This document shows positions 34,545-46,444 of a DNA stretch of 64,000 nucleotides, in pieces. Numbering within the stretch: position 1 is the stretch's first letter; the number at the start of each line of letters is the position of its first letter. A model generated the notes under the pieces. That model was not told where the DNA came from. It saw nothing but the letters and a program-made list of their open reading frames with translations, and made no database searches. Source of the stretch: Triadica sebifera (lineage: Eukaryota > Streptophyta > Magnoliopsida > Malpighiales > Euphorbiaceae); NCBI GenBank assembly GCA_023653625.1, contig CM042898.1, forward strand, positions 20,755,501-20,819,500, in the 5' to 3' direction. A program made the translations under genes and the position numbers.

Positions 34545-35748
34545 TCACTACTGACTTTTAACATAAGAGCTTATAATAACAATAAGTAATCGGAAATTTT
34601 CAGTCACTAAAAAGTAATAGCGACGGATTTTTATAGTTTTAGTGATCACTTTTTCCTTTCCTAAAGCTCTTTTTTTTGTAATGATATTCTCGATCAATTT
34701 GACTTTTTTCATAAAGAAATTGTTGGTATGTGTTCTAGTGAATTTGTGGTAAGTTTTGAGGGCAATAATTCTCAATCCAACTTTTTTTTAATCTAGATAT
34801 GAAATTATGATTTTTATGTTTTCTTAACCCCAATGTTGTTTTTGTGGATCATGGTATGATTTTTGTATGTTAATTTGATTGTTTTTAAGTTAATTAAATC
34901 AGTTTCATGTTTTTAAATATAATCATTGTTAATGTTTTGATCTTAAAGGTTGTAAAAAATAATTAAACATGCTTTTAACTTGCATAATGACATTACCTAA
35001 TCAATTATTAACCTCTTTTATTTTCTATCATGCATGATATTTTATTTAATTGAACATGTCTTTTATTTGTTTTATTTTGATCATGTAATGTTTATTTTAT
35101 TTTATTGTCTGCCTACATTTATCTTTGCATAAACCCTATTGGCTTTAATGTCATTGCTAGAATGATTATACATAGATTACTTGACATACAAAATTAATAA
35201 CTGAGGCCAACGGGCCCAATCTCTATAGATCAATGAGTTGGTCTTTATAGTGAGGCTAGAACATTTCCCCAATTTATTCAATTTTAGATTGTACCGTGTG
35301 GTAACTTTTGACTTTGCATCACAAGCATCTCCGCTCAAGCTAAGCCTTCACCAAAGCTCATTGACCTCCGGTTGTTTGGGCTTTGGTTTAATGATAATAT
35401 AGAGAATTTTAGACTTAACTAAATTGCACCGCATAACCTATCCAATTGTACTCATTGACTAGGCCCATAGTCAAGTACAATTGGGAACAACAAAGTTTGA
35501 GCTTGAGAAAGTACATTAGCATTGTCAATCTGATATTGAAAACACTGAAAGCCACAATGACTATAACAATTGACAAACGATCAAGTAAAATAGCTTCCTA
35601 AATTGCCGACCTTTTTTGATAAATGTTATATTTAAGCCAACTTGTTTAAATTTTCAATCGGGACAAAAATATAAAAGAAAGAAAATTAGCAAACATAGAA
35701 ATCTTCAACTATAGCTGGCCAACTTAGATAAATAGAAACAAAGTTCAT
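34545..35748. other. Intergenic region upstream of the germin-like gene
   Basis: No gene is seen. The first 550 bases are very AT-rich. From about 35,160 the base composition is more balanced (for example gaggccaacgggccc and cacaagcatctccgctcaag), possibly an old repeat remnant, which I cannot classify. Confidence 0.4.
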
Positions 35749-35756
35749 TATAAATA
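35749..35756 (+). promoter_or_regulatory. TATA box of the germin-like gene
   Basis: TATAAATA lies 84 bases upstream of the ATG at 35840. This would place transcription start near 35,780 and give a leader of about 60 bases. It is the only good TATA motif close to the gene. Confidence 0.6.
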
Positions 35757-35839
35757 CTTGATCAATCACATATCAATGCATATTAATTTCCAAAATAAAA
35801 TTACAAACCAAGTTAGTTATCATAATCTCCAAACAATTA

Positions 35840-36466
35840 ATGGCCTCGAATACATTTTCATCATCACTACTGCTTTTTTTTCTACTAGCTGCTACAGTTA
35901 GAGCAAGTGACCCAGATATCATCACAGACTTTATAATCCCAGCAAATTCTACACCAGAAACCATCAATGGAAGTTTGTTCACTTTCACCGGAATGCGTAG
36001 CATAATAGAAGGAGACTACCCACCAAATTTTAAAGTAACAAAAGCTAGCATGGCGGAGTTTCCAGCTCTCAACGGCCAAAGTGTGTCGTTGGCCTTTCTA
36101 GAATTCCCCGCCGCGGGTAGCATCAACCCACCGCATATGCATCCTCGTGCGGCGGAGATTTTGTTCGTGGTTGAGGGAAGCCTTGAGGTTGGTTTTATAG
36201 ACACAACAAATAAACTTTACACGCAAACTCTTCAGGTGGGGGACATGTTTGTGTTTCCTAAAGGATTGGTTCATTTTCAATATAATTTTGATTCTAAGAA
36301 TCCAGCTACTGCTCTTTCTGCCTTTGGGAGTGCAAATGGTGGCACTATTTCTGTTCCTTCAACTGTTTTTGGTTCTGATATTGATGATAATATCTTGGCC
36401 AAGGCTTTTAAAACTGATGTTGCTACTATCCAGAAGATTAAATCTGGTCTTGCTCCCAAGGCATAA
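35840..36466 (+). CDS. Germin-like protein (9-3-like), cysteine-free
   Basis: A complete single-exon gene of 208 residues. Germin-like proteins are secreted, manganese-binding cupins of the cell wall; some have superoxide dismutase or oxalate oxidase activity. Residues 1-22 form a signal peptide with a hydrophobic core SSLLLFFLLAATV. Cupin box 1 (residues 96-113, INPPHMHPRAAEILFVVEG) gives the metal ligands H99, H101 and E106, and box 2 (GDMFVFPKGLVHFQYN) gives H145. N-glycosylation sites are likely at N36 and N43. The protein has no cysteine at all, so the N-terminal disulphide of classical germins is missing, as I recall for the rice 9-3-like subgroup. The start follows a TATA box by 84 bases and precedes the signal peptide directly. 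All ligands are present and no stop interrupts it, so it is probably functional. The actual enzymatic activity cannot be inferred. Confidence 0.95.
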   Translation: MASNTFSSSLLLFFLLAATVRASDPDIITDFIIPANSTPETINGSLFTFTGMRSIIEGDYPPNFKVTKASMAEFPALNGQSVSLAFLEFPAAGSINPPHMHPRAAEILFVVEGSLEVGFIDTTNKLYTQTLQVGDMFVFPKGLVHFQYNFDSKNPATALSAFGSANGGTISVPSTVFGSDIDDNILAKAFKTDVATIQKIKSGLAPKA

Positions 36467-36560
36467 TTATTAGATTGAAAGCCTTCTATTTAATTTTCAA
36501 CAAATTTCATCTCTTCATATACATGTAATAAGGCAAAATTAGTGATGTGGTTGTCATTAA
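36467..36560 (+). terminator. 3' UTR and possible poly(A) signal of the germin-like gene
   Basis: AT-rich sequence after the stop contains aataagg (about 36,526) in a gtaataaggcaaaa context, a plausible plant near-upstream polyadenylation element. The exact cleavage site cannot be placed. Confidence 0.35.
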
Positions 36561-39439
36561 ATTTCTTACTTCCACAGGGATGTTATCATTAATTTTAGAA
36601 ATACTAATTCTTTTTGTCTCTAAATCTAAATGCACTTTTTTTCTTTTCTTTTGTAATTGTAAGTTTGTAACAACATAAATTTCATCTTCTAGTTCATTAA
36701 TTAATTCATTGAGATGTATAATTTTGTTGTTATAACAAAAATTATATTTTAGAAAAAAATTAATTTACTACTTTTAATCATGAATTTTCAAGGCGGTAAA
36801 TATGAAATATAATATTGAATAAATGATGAAATTGCATACAAATTCTGTATGTCTATTTTACTAGTTAAGTTTATATTGGAGTGTTGATCTAGAGAAAGGG
36901 TATCTTATAGTGAATGAGTTGCATACTCATAGATGTGTGAGAATCTGGCTTGCAGAGTAACATGAAGTTCCAACAACCAGTTTTCAGCCGGAGATGTCTA
37001 GATATAGCTAGGAATTTTCCTTTCGTTTATTATTATTATTTTTTTTCCTAGTGCATCCTAGAAGAGAATCGGTCTACGGCAATTGGGAGAATTAGTAGTT
37101 ATAAGTGGCAAGGGTGAAGAGAATGGGTAATTTTCTTTCTTCATAGTTTCCTTTTTTAACGAACAAAATGAATATTTTAATGACCTAAATATTTCATTCA
37201 CACCAACTTTAACACTTGGGTAAAAGATGCTTCATCAAAATGTGTTAGTGAGGGGTTTAACCCAATTGAAAGAAATTAAAAGAGAGAGGGCTCAATACCA
37301 AAAGAATGCAATAGTTGAGAGGACTTAATGTCCTTAATTCTTGCAATTTTGGAAGGACAATATAGATATATGATCCACATAACTCTTCAATATATCGCAT
37401 TTTTTGTACTGCCCACAACATCTTTTTGCTAGTGTTGAGATTTTGCTAGTTGTAATTCCTTCTTGCAGGGCTAAAGGCCCAAAGCTTCCAAAACAAAGAT
37501 GTTATAGTATGTGTTAGACGACCATATATTTTACGGGTTCATGTTATAAAATTAGTTACTTGTTTCACTAGTGTTATATTTCTAATTTTATACTTCAATG
37601 TTTTGTCCCATGTGTCTATGAAAGTCCATTTATAGCTCCTATAAACAAACAGCAAATTACGATTAATACAGTTTAGTTATTTCCAAATCACTCTTTTAAA
37701 TAGCCCTAACTTTACTTTCTTCTCATTCAATTGTATCAAGTTCAAAGCTTCTTATTGTTCCCGCAACCTCAACTCCTACTCCTTCAATCAATCCTTTTGT
37801 TGTGAAACTATCCATAAAGAATTATCTTATATAGAAAACCCAATTTTATTCCTTTTTTAAACTATCAAAATCTCCATGGCTTTATGATGCATCATTTTCT
37901 GCACCTCTAAAGACTATCCCTTCTCTTTTGATGCACCAACTCATATTCCTAATCCAAATAATGAAAAATGGCTCAAAAAGGATCCAGTGGTACAGTTATA
38001 GCTTCTTGCATCTCTAAAAAGAGAAAAATTTCTTTGTCAATGGTCTCATCATCTCCTCTTTTGAAAGCCCTTGCTAATGCCTTTGGATCCATCTCTTAGA
38101 ACCGTGGACTGTATAGTTTCATATTTAACTGCAAGGACTTGTATGTTTCTCAATACCCTTAACACACAAAAACATTTTTCTGATGAATTGAGTGTGTTTC
38201 AATGTAGTCATCCGTGTAAACATTGAATCTGAGTTGCATAACATTGCACTACCTAATTTAGTGAAAGTTAATTAGAAAGCATTTAATCTAATAATTAAAC
38301 CTTGATTGCATGTTTAGGTAGTGTAGAGCACAAGAACTCTAACCATCTACTCTCTCATCTTCTCTTGTCTTCTTTGTTTTAGTTTTGCTCTTTCTAGAGT
38401 TGTCATCAGCGTTCAATGCTGAAGACAACCCTTTATTATTCCTTTTTATTAATTTTATACTTAATAATCTCATATTTGTTATTGTTTCTATCAGATTTAC
38501 TGTAATTTTAACCTTTTTTTATTGTTTCTCTAGGTGATATTTTTTAGATTTATTTTATTCGGATATAAGCTTATTATCTCTTTTTCATTTAGTTAAATTA
38601 AATTCGATTCAAATTCAACTTTTTGTTATGTAAGATTATCCTCGTTGTATGGAAAGTTTTTAATCTATTCAGTGTGAAAGTTGTCATTTTCATACAGAAA
38701 GCTATTTAATCTTTTCTCATAGCTAATAGATAGAGCAACTATTTTACGAAAAGTTAGAATGCTCATAACATGCTAACATTATCCATTGTTTTCATTGAAC
38801 AAGTTCAAATTTTAGTAACTTCATAATTTTCATACATTTTAAATATATAGGTATTTTAGGTATTTTTAATTATTTCTTTTGGTGAATCTTCAAATTTATG
38901 TTATTCATATCTAAATTCATAGTTTCTATCAAGTTTTGATGGTAAAGTCTACTTATAGGCTATCGGCCTTGCCCATTCCTATATTTCACATAGATCAAAT
39001 GGGTCTAAGCTTAACCCTCTCTTTTTATCAAGCTAAAATAACTTCTTTCTGGGAGAAATCTTGGTTAACATGACCAATGTCTTTTCTTTACTGATCTATA
39101 TAGGGTTATTGTTTATACCCATGCTACTCTGAGCCTGTTTACAATGGTTCTTGCTTTCCCTGCTATTTATTATATTGAATCTAAGTTCACAAGCTTCTTC
39201 ATCTCACTCATTAAAACTTGTGTGCGAGGTGCATAATGTTGCCGCTAAGGGTTAGGTCATGTTCTGGTCTGTCATGCCCATAAATTTGGGTTTTGAGTTG
39301 AAAGGGAGTTAGTTTTTTTTATTTCCACGACTAATGCATGCATTTCACTCTCTTCACTACCTAAATCACATTATCTTATTTTTAGATGTTTGCATTTTCT
39401 ACTTACTCAGGTTAGACTAAGCTTAACATGTTTTATTTC
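36561..39439. other. Intergenic region, no intact gene
   Basis: Nothing longer than 60 codons is open on either strand. Around 37,960-38,100 the plus-strand words NEKWLKKDPVVQL vaguely recall a Copia gag block, which is too weak to call. The rest is AT-rich and shows no terminal repeats that I could pair. Confidence 0.35.
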
Positions 39440-40599
39440 TATAACACCGAGAAATATAATTATTATTAAACCAATTATATAAGTGAATGTTACGAAATAT
39501 TTCTCTTTGAAATCTTTCTTTTTGAAATCTGATTAAAATAAAACTTTCTTTTAAAATACATTGATTGCATTATGACCATAATAACTATTTTAAAATTTAT
39601 CTAAAGAAAAATAAAAGAGAAAATCAAATAACTGTTTTATTGCATTAAAATACTGTATAGGCTACATATAGCCTCTAGTTTACAAACAATACCCCTGAAG
39701 GGAAAATACAAAACCATTATTAATACATAAAACTTAAAACCAAAATATTATGGTGTATCATCCATCCAACTGTGTCTTATTCTATGACTCTTCCATCAAA
39801 CTCTCAATCTCTGTCAGCAACTATCTAACTCACTACAACCTATATATGAGAAATACTCACACGCTAAGTAACTCGTGTCTAGCGGTACATATGTATATAC
39901 ATACAAACAACCATGTATACATACCATCTTATCATGTTATCACCTTGACTCATGTAAATCTAAAATATGCAGATCCTACCACATGCATACTATATACTCA
40001 TATTCATATTATATATGTTGTTTTTGTGCATATGGACCTATATTCTAAACTTATATATTTAATATTTATATCATGCCTTTATTATTGTATTATTAAACAT
40101 TTATAATAATAATCATGCAAAGAAATATAAATTCATTGTGATCTTTACTGTTATGTTCATATATGCATGCATAAATATCAATCTGGTTCACATATCACAT
40201 ATAACAACATTAGCAACCAATTCATCATATACCATTTTCATATATATATCCATGTAATTCATTTTTCTTATCCTTTTTATTTTATTTTTCCCAAAATTCT
40301 AAACCGAGCTATCCAATTGCGGATTGTAGAATAGATGCACTTGAACTCAAGCTTCAACCCCTTTGTCCACTAATTGTAAGTGTGCTCGTTCGAGTTCCTT
40401 AAGTTAAGGACGTTCCAAGAGTTTGAGCCACATTGACTAAGTATCAAATAGGATCAAGGGTGCTTTAAGAGCTTCAGGCACCTTGTTCGAACAATCATAT
40501 ATAACCAAGAAATAAGGGTGTTATAACCTAAACTTCAGCTACCTTGTTCTTATAATCATAATACCATTATCACATATAACCATGCACTTAAGCACTTAT
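39440..40599 (-). repeat. Older Gypsy LTR, left part (interrupted by Gypsy-1)
   Basis: It starts tataacaccgag, a decayed TGTAACACC. Its body shares layout with the other Gypsy LTRs, including words like cacgctaagtaactcgtgtctagcgg and a block of gagcttcaggcac / gttcgaac near 40,330-40,500 that recurs near 53,640-53,940 and 59,280-59,560. It stops at the target duplication CTTAT (40595-40599) and resumes at 50498. The open frame at 39,750-40,106 lies in it and has no family match. Confidence 0.5.
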
Positions 40600-43173
40600 T
40601 GTCACACCCCCTTTATCCAAACAGCACGTGGCCGGATAAGAGAGTGCTACATTGACTTTTTCAAATCACTATTTTAAAAAGAATTCTAGAAAGCCATACA
40701 CTTTTTTTTTTAAAAACTCAATGCTCATAGATATACAACAAATAATATACATTTTACTTACATAAGATAGTACTTACAATTATCAAGTTAATTCTTAATA
40801 TACTATTAAAAATAAATTTATAAATTTGAAAGTTTACAATATGAGGAACAAAATATACAAGTTCAAAAGTTTGTGACCCACTATTTCAAGATCAGCTGCT
40901 TTAATTAATTAGGATCACCGTTTGCTTTATCTACCACATTCAACTACCTTTTTATTTCTGCGTGGAATAAAAACTCACACACTAAACTCTAAGCTTAGTG
41001 GTGCATAAAAATAAGGCAATATACTATGTTATGCAACAAACATTAACACATGTCATTTTATGCATTAAAATCTTACCATGCTATTCTTTTTCTCATGCCC
41101 TATCACATATGATTATGAGCATCATGCATTGCCATATATCAAATCATGCCCACTTATCTTTTTATGCAAAAATATAAATCGTGTAATATCCTAGCATGCA
41201 TAAACATCAACTCATTTTAATTATATTCCAAATTTGTTTTACTTTATCAAAACGTCATTATTATCCGTATCACAATTCATGATTTCCTTTTTAATTTCAA
41301 TCTCTACTTTATAACCATAACACCTTTATAGCCCCCTAACACCTATGAACTACTAACTAGGATAACGGAGTTGCCATTCAGACACTTAGGAGTGCCACAC
41401 AACAATATAATGTGTGCATATAAGTGTCATTTCTAGCTTCATAATAGTGTCATTATTTATTTCATAATAGTGTCATTATCGGCTTTATAATAATGTCATT
41501 ATCGACTTCATAATTCATACTATTAATGGATTTCATCATACTCCCCCCTGTTTGGCATGCCAAACTATCCTAAATCTGGTTCTAGTTAGGTGTTCTAGGA
41601 CTTACTCAATATCATTAAAATTCATAGCATATCCAACTTAATCACCTTTACAAACATATTAACATTCTTATTTTATTGGATAAACAATATCTTTTAATTT
41701 ACTTACCTAAATACTTTAATAATTAACATGATTCATAATTACTTGAAATAGAGCATTCACGACCATGATTACCAATTCATGCCCGTGAATTGGTTCACGC
41801 CTATGACTCAAAACCGTGAATGCTTCTGGAGTGAATCATGCCATTACCACACAGAAGTCACAACCATGATACAATTCAGTCACACTAGTGAACTAACAAG
41901 TTCATGCCCGTGACTATCTATGAGAAATCTGCATATTTACTTTCTTATTCATTTATAGATGTAGCAAATCATACCAAAATATAAGCTTGTGCATTTTTGA
42001 AGTCCTTTACCCAACATATCATGTTTTAATACATATAAATGCCTTAATTATAACTCAATTCTCTAACATACATCATTTAATTCACATATCACAAAAATCT
42101 CATTCCTTATATCTGAACCTATGGTTTCATGCCAAAATCAACATTGGATGTAAATAAATCAACATTGGATGCAAATAAATCAACAATTATCATGTTAAAC
42201 ATGCATTATTTCAAACAAAGGTAGGTTATTGCCTTAAATTATGCACAAACCTCTATTTTCCTCCTTCACTCTTCTAGGTAGCTTTCTCTTTGCCTTTACT
42301 TCTTTGAGCTCCTTCTTTAACACTTTGAGCTCCTACAACATCATACATTTATCATCAAAACTTTACTTTCTCTAAACTTTCAAAATCCTAAACTCTCTCT
42401 CATGAAACCCTAAAGTCTCACTCTCTACATAATCAATCTCTAAATGAGCTCAAAACCATAATTTTCTTAAGAAAAGATGAAAGAGAAGAAGAAAAACTTC
42501 TTACCTTTACACTTTTCTTCCCTTGATCACAACCTTTGAGATTTTCTCTCTCCACTAAACTTGTTGTTCTTCCTTCTTCTTGTTCTTCCAAGCTTCTTTA
42601 AGTCTTGTAGATCATGGAAATCACTTTATCTTGTTCTTTCCCTTATCTTCTCATCATTTCTCCCTCTAGATTTCAAGGTTGGCTATGGAAGAAAAAAGGG
42701 TTGGCGTGGAGACTGGTTCTGGGCAGAAAAAGAAAGAAGAAATGAAGTAAGGAGAAGAAGAAAAGGAAGAAATAAGAAGAAGAAATGAAGTCTCCATGTG
42801 GGACCCATCATTTTTTGACCATTTATTTGATTCTTAAGCTTAATTAATACATTAATCCCATTCTTTCATGCTATCACCGACCAACCCATTTTTAAATGTC
42901 CAAATTTCATATGTTTAATTAGCAAATAATCTCATTAATCCTTTAAATTTTGGTAGATTGTAACTTGACCCCAAAACTTATTAAATTTTGCAATTTAGTC
43001 CTTTACCGTAAATCAACTTTTTAAAGCTTTATAAACACTTAATTAGGAATATATCAATATAATTTAATCATTACTTGATTAATTTCGGTCAAAATCTAAA
43101 TTTAAATTCTAATCGGTCAAACGCGTCAACTTCACGACACGTGTGACTCAGGGCCTAATTAGTGGATATGACA
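40600..43173 (-). repeat. Gypsy-1 3' LTR
   Basis: In plus-strand reading it runs from TGTCACACCCCC to gtggatatgaca. It contains landmark words shared with the other Gypsy LTRs: gctctaagcttagtggtgca, a cttcataatagtgtcattat repeat near 41,440-41,510, and the cluster of ttcatgcccgtgaa words at 41,754-41,925. A coding-like frame at 42,561-42,788 is pyrimidine/purine-rich LTR sequence, not a gene. Confidence 0.9.
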
Positions 43174-43385
43174 TTCTCTCCACCTTAAACATAAATTTTG
43201 TTATCGAAATTTACATGTTCATTTTAGGTTGAACAACTAGGGATACTGCTTTTTTTATCACTTCTTCTCTTTCCCACATGGCTTATTCAACTACATGGTT
43301 CCGCCACAAGACTTTAACTAGAGGAACTCTCTTGTTCCGGAGGACTTTCTCTTCACGTGCTAAAATAGCCACCGGTTCCTCTTTA
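43174..43385 (-). pseudogene. Gypsy-1 polypurine tract and chromodomain
   Basis: On the minus strand the region reads YKEEPVAILAREEKVLRNKR, then VPLVKVLWRNHVVE-stop-AMWE, the chromodomain found at the C-terminus of chromovirus integrases. This domain guides insertion by binding histone marks. One stop lies inside the domain (VVE-stop-AMW) and two more lie just upstream, so it is not expressed as one piece. The polypurine tract aaggtggagagaa (minus strand) follows at 43,174-43,187, next to the LTR. Confidence 0.75.
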
Positions 43386-43414
43386 TAAGACATGTTTGTC
43401 TATACCTCTATCTC

Positions 43415-43985
43415 TTAAGTTGGTATTATATGAATCGGGTCCGAACAATATCTCCTCAACATTGACACGTGGAACACGTTATGAATTCTATCCAGCTCTA
43501 GTGGAAAGGCTAATCGGTATGCCATTGGTCCGATTCTTTCCAAGATCTCATAAGGACCAATAAACCTTAGACTCAATTTTCCCTTTTTGCCAAATCTTAA
43601 TACCTTCTTCCAAGGTGAAATTTTAAGGAAAACTTTATCACCTACAACATATTTTATGTCTTGCCTCTTTAGGTCAGCGTATGACTTTTGTCGATCTTGT
43701 GCTGCCTTTAGCTTTTCCTTCATCACTTTAACTTTCTCATCAGTCTGTTGAACTATCTCTGGCCCAATCAACTTTTTCTCATTCAACTTGGTCCAACAAA
43801 CTGGTGTCCTACACTTTTTTTTTTCATATAAAGCCTCATAAGGAGTCATGCCAATGCTTGTCTAATGACTATTATTGTAGGCAAACTCCATAAGAGATAA
43901 ATATCGATCCCAACTTCTCTCAAAATTGAGCTCACAGCTTCTCATCATGTCTTCTAATAACTTAATAACTCGTTCTGATTGTCCA
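43415..43985 (-). pseudogene. Gypsy-1 integrase C-terminal half
   Basis: The open segment 43415-43849 carries MTPYEALYEKKKCRTPVCW, then the long conserved C-terminal block with GDKVFLKISPWKKVLRFGKK, GKLSLRFIGPYEILERIG and LDRIHNVFHVSMLRRY. The last part of the catalytic core (AFHPQMDGQSERVIKLLEDM, FERSWDRYLSLMEFAYNNSH) lies upstream at 43,862-43,985 in a second frame, with a stop at about 43,861. Integrase joins element DNA to the genome. The catalytic glutamate block (GQSERV) is visible. Confidence 0.8.
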
Positions 43986-43999
43986 TCCATCTGCGGATG

Positions 44000-44340
44000 A
44001 AAGGCTATGTTGAAACTAAGTTGAGTTCCCAAAGCCTACTATAAACTCTTCCAGAACTGCAATGTAAACTAAGTTGAGTTCCCAAGGCCTACTGTAAACT
44101 AAGTTGGTAGGAAATGTGCTGATTTTGTTAATCGATCCACTGTTCTGCACAATGCATCATGCTTCCTCTGAGTTACCAGTAAACCGGACACAAAATCCAT
44201 CGTAATTCTTTCCCACTTCCATTCTGGTATGGAAATCAATTGTAATAATCCCCTGGGTAGTTGATGTTCAGCTTTCACGTGTTGACATGTTAGACATTTA
44301 GCAACATACTTCGTGATATCCTTTTTCATCCTTGACCACC
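44000..44340 (-). pseudogene. Gypsy-1 integrase zinc-binding end and rearranged core
   Basis: The open segment 44099-44329 has MKKDITKYVAKCLTCQHVKA (the CxxC half of the HHCC zinc site), EWKWERITMDFVSGL with the first catalytic aspartate, and a LTKSAHFLP block. Next to it, at 44,010-44,105, a word of the form aaactaagttgagttcccaa is repeated, and the piece with the second catalytic aspartate is missing. This shows a local deletion with short duplication. Confidence 0.75.
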
Positions 44341-45082
44341 AGTACTATGCTTTCAAATCTTGGTATATTTTATTTCCACCTAGATGCATAGTATCAATCG
44401 TTTCATGAGCTTCTTTTAAAATCTCTGACTTCAACTTTTCTATACTTGGTACACAAATCCGATTCTTGAAATAGACGGTACCATCCTCTGTTAAAGAAAA
44501 TTCTGACTTTTCTCCATTTTTCACGACTTTGACTATCTTTACTAGTTTTTCATTTTATTTCTGAGCATCTTTAATTCTTTACATCAATGTGGATTCCAAT
44601 CGCATCTCAGCTAACATTTTCCTACTTAGTGCATCTGCAACCACATTAGCTTTGCCTAGTTGGTAGTCAATCACACAATCATAGTCTTTTATCAACTCCA
44701 ACCATCTTCGTTGCGTCAGGTTCAACTCTTTCTGTGAAGGCATGTACTTAAGACTCTTATGATCCGTATAAATGTAACATCTTTCTCCATACAGATAATG
44801 TCTCCATATCTTAAGAGCAAAAACTATCCCTGCAAGCTCTAAATCATGCGCCGGATAGTTAAGCTCATGAGGCTTGAGCTATCTGGAAGTATATGCTATC
44901 ACTTTTCCCTCTTGCATAAGAACGCATCCTAGCCCATTGTGACTTGCATCACTTTACACAACATAATTTTTTCCTGGAGTAGGCTCTGTCAAGGCTAGTG
45001 CTTCAGTCAACATTACCTTTAATCGATCAAAGCTTGCTTGATATCTATTTGTCCACTCAAAACAGACCTCTTTTCATAGCAG
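44341..45082 (-). pseudogene. Gypsy-1 RNase H and linker
   Basis: Minus-strand reading gives SDASHNGLGCVLMQEGKVIA, LKPHELNYPAHDLELAGIVF and YTDHKSLKYMPSQKELNLTQ, then DYQLGKANVVADALSRK, a standard Gypsy RNase H. A linker follows with HETIDTMHLGGNKIY leading to integrase. Stops occur before SDAS, after YTSR and after RLESTLM. Confidence 0.8.
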
Positions 45083-46093
45083 TCATGTCAAAGGATTTGC
45101 TATGGATGAAAATCCTTTCACAAATCTCCTATAGCATCCGGCTAATCCAAGGAAACTCATCATTTTTGACACATTACAAGGTGGTTTCCAATTAAGAATA
45201 GCCTCAATTTTACTAGGATGGACTTGAATACCTTCTACTGGTACCACATGACCCAGAAAATTGACTAATTCCAGCCAAAACTCGCACTTAGATAACTTTG
45301 CATACAATTGTTTCTCCCTCAAGGTCTGCAATACTATTCTGAGATGTTGATCATGCTTTTCTCTATCTCTAAAGTATACCAGAATATCATCAATGAACAC
45401 AAATACAAACTGATCAAGATATGGCTTGAACTCTCGATTCATAAGGTCTATAAACACTACTGGTGCATTCTTCAAACCAAATGGCATCACCAAGAACTCA
45501 TAATGACCATAACAAGTCCTGAAAGCAGTCTTCGGTACATCTGACTCCTGGATCTTCAGTTGATGATATCCTGATCGAAGATCTATCTTTGAAAATATGG
45601 TTGCACCTTTCAACTGATCAAATAAATCATCAATTCTAGGTAGCGGGTACTTATTATTAATAGTCACCTTATTAAGCTGCCTGTAATCGATGTAGAGACG
45701 GAAGGTGCCATCTTTCTTCTTCACAAATAATACTAGAGAACCCCATGGTGATACACTAGGTCGTATAAATCCCCCATCTAACAATTCTTGCAACTGTATC
45801 TTCAACTCTTTCAACTCCGTTGGTGCCATCCTATATGGTGTAATAGATATGGAAATGGTGCCATATATTAATTCAATAGCAAACGTTATCTCTCGGTTAG
45901 GTGGTAACCCTGGCAACTCCTTGGGAAACACATCTAGAAACTCACTAACATTTGGGATGTCGGCCAACTTCGGACTATTCTTTCTTGTGTCAATTACATA
46001 TGCCAAGTAAGCCTCACATCTTTTACTGATGAGTTTTTGAGTTTCAAACACTGATATCACATTATCTGGATACCCTCTATTCTCGCTCATCAC
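45083..46093 (-). CDS. Gypsy-1 reverse transcriptase domain (open fragment)
   Basis: 336 open codons cover the RT of a Ty3/Gypsy polyprotein. It begins after the protease with an EFLDVFPKELPGLPPNREIT block. Then come WGSLVLFVKKKDGTFRLYID (YIDYRQLN, motif for the fingers), FSKIDLRSGYHQL with the first catalytic aspartate, FRTCYGHYEFLVMPFGLKNA, and the FVFIDDILVYF box holding the other two aspartates. The connection block FLGHVVPVEGIQVHPSKI closes it. All catalytic aspartates remain, so this is the best-preserved coding piece of the Gypsy block. It ends at a stop replacing the link to RNase H (ANPLT-stop), so no full polyprotein can be made. Confidence 0.9.
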   Translation of the reverse strand: MMSENRGYPDNVISVFETQKLISKRCEAYLAYVIDTRKNSPKLADIPNVSEFLDVFPKELPGLPPNREITFAIELIYGTISISITPYRMAPTELKELKIQLQELLDGGFIRPSVSPWGSLVLFVKKKDGTFRLYIDYRQLNKVTINNKYPLPRIDDLFDQLKGATIFSKIDLRSGYHQLKIQESDVPKTAFRTCYGHYEFLVMPFGLKNAPVVFIDLMNREFKPYLDQFVFVFIDDILVYFRDREKHDQHLRIVLQTLREKQLYAKLSKCEFWLELVNFLGHVVPVEGIQVHPSKIEAILNWKPPCNVSKMMSFLGLAGCYRRFVKGFSSIANPLT

Positions 46094-46162
46094 TACTATC
46101 TCTTCTTATTTTGAAACTTTAATCCTCATCTCCCTCTTTCTGTAATCTACTATCATGTCATG

Positions 46163-46444
46163 TCAAGTTAGCCAATCCATTCCCAAGATCACATCGAACT
46201 CATGGAATGGTAGCTCTATCAAATCTGCTGGGAATTGCTTGTCTTGAATTTCGATTGGGCAACCCCTAAACATTTTATTAACCCTCACACTATGCCCTAA
46301 CGGGTTAGTCATAAGAATCTCATATTCTAGAATGTCTAGTTTTAAACCCTCTCGACTCGGTGGTGGTGTATATATGTATGAATGTGTTGATCCCGGATCT
46401 ATCAATGCATGTATATAAGAGCCAAAGAGGAGGAATTTACCCAC
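46163..46444 (-). pseudogene. Gypsy-1 aspartic protease domain
   Basis: 94 open codons begin GKFLLFGSYIHALIDPGSTH, then SYIYTPPP, and end FDVILGMDWLT, the usual end of the Gypsy protease. The active-site motif is D-P-G where D-S/T-G is usual. The same variant occurs in Gypsy-2, so it is either a family trait or shared decay. The segment is separated from RT by stops near 46,110-46,160. Confidence 0.8.

Noticed and set aside
35773..36459. Minus-strand and alternative-frame open frames overlapping the germin-like gene
   Set aside because: Shadows of the real gene; the plus-strand frame has signal peptide, cupin boxes and TATA box.
39750..40106. 118-codon plus-strand open frame
   Set aside because: It lies in a Gypsy LTR remnant, has a biased Tyr/His/Ile composition from TA/CA-rich DNA, and shows no motif.
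42561..42788. 75-codon open frame ending in a Lys/Arg-rich tail
   Set aside because: Lies within the Gypsy-1 3' LTR in a purine-rich tract; the equivalent position in the other LTR is not open.
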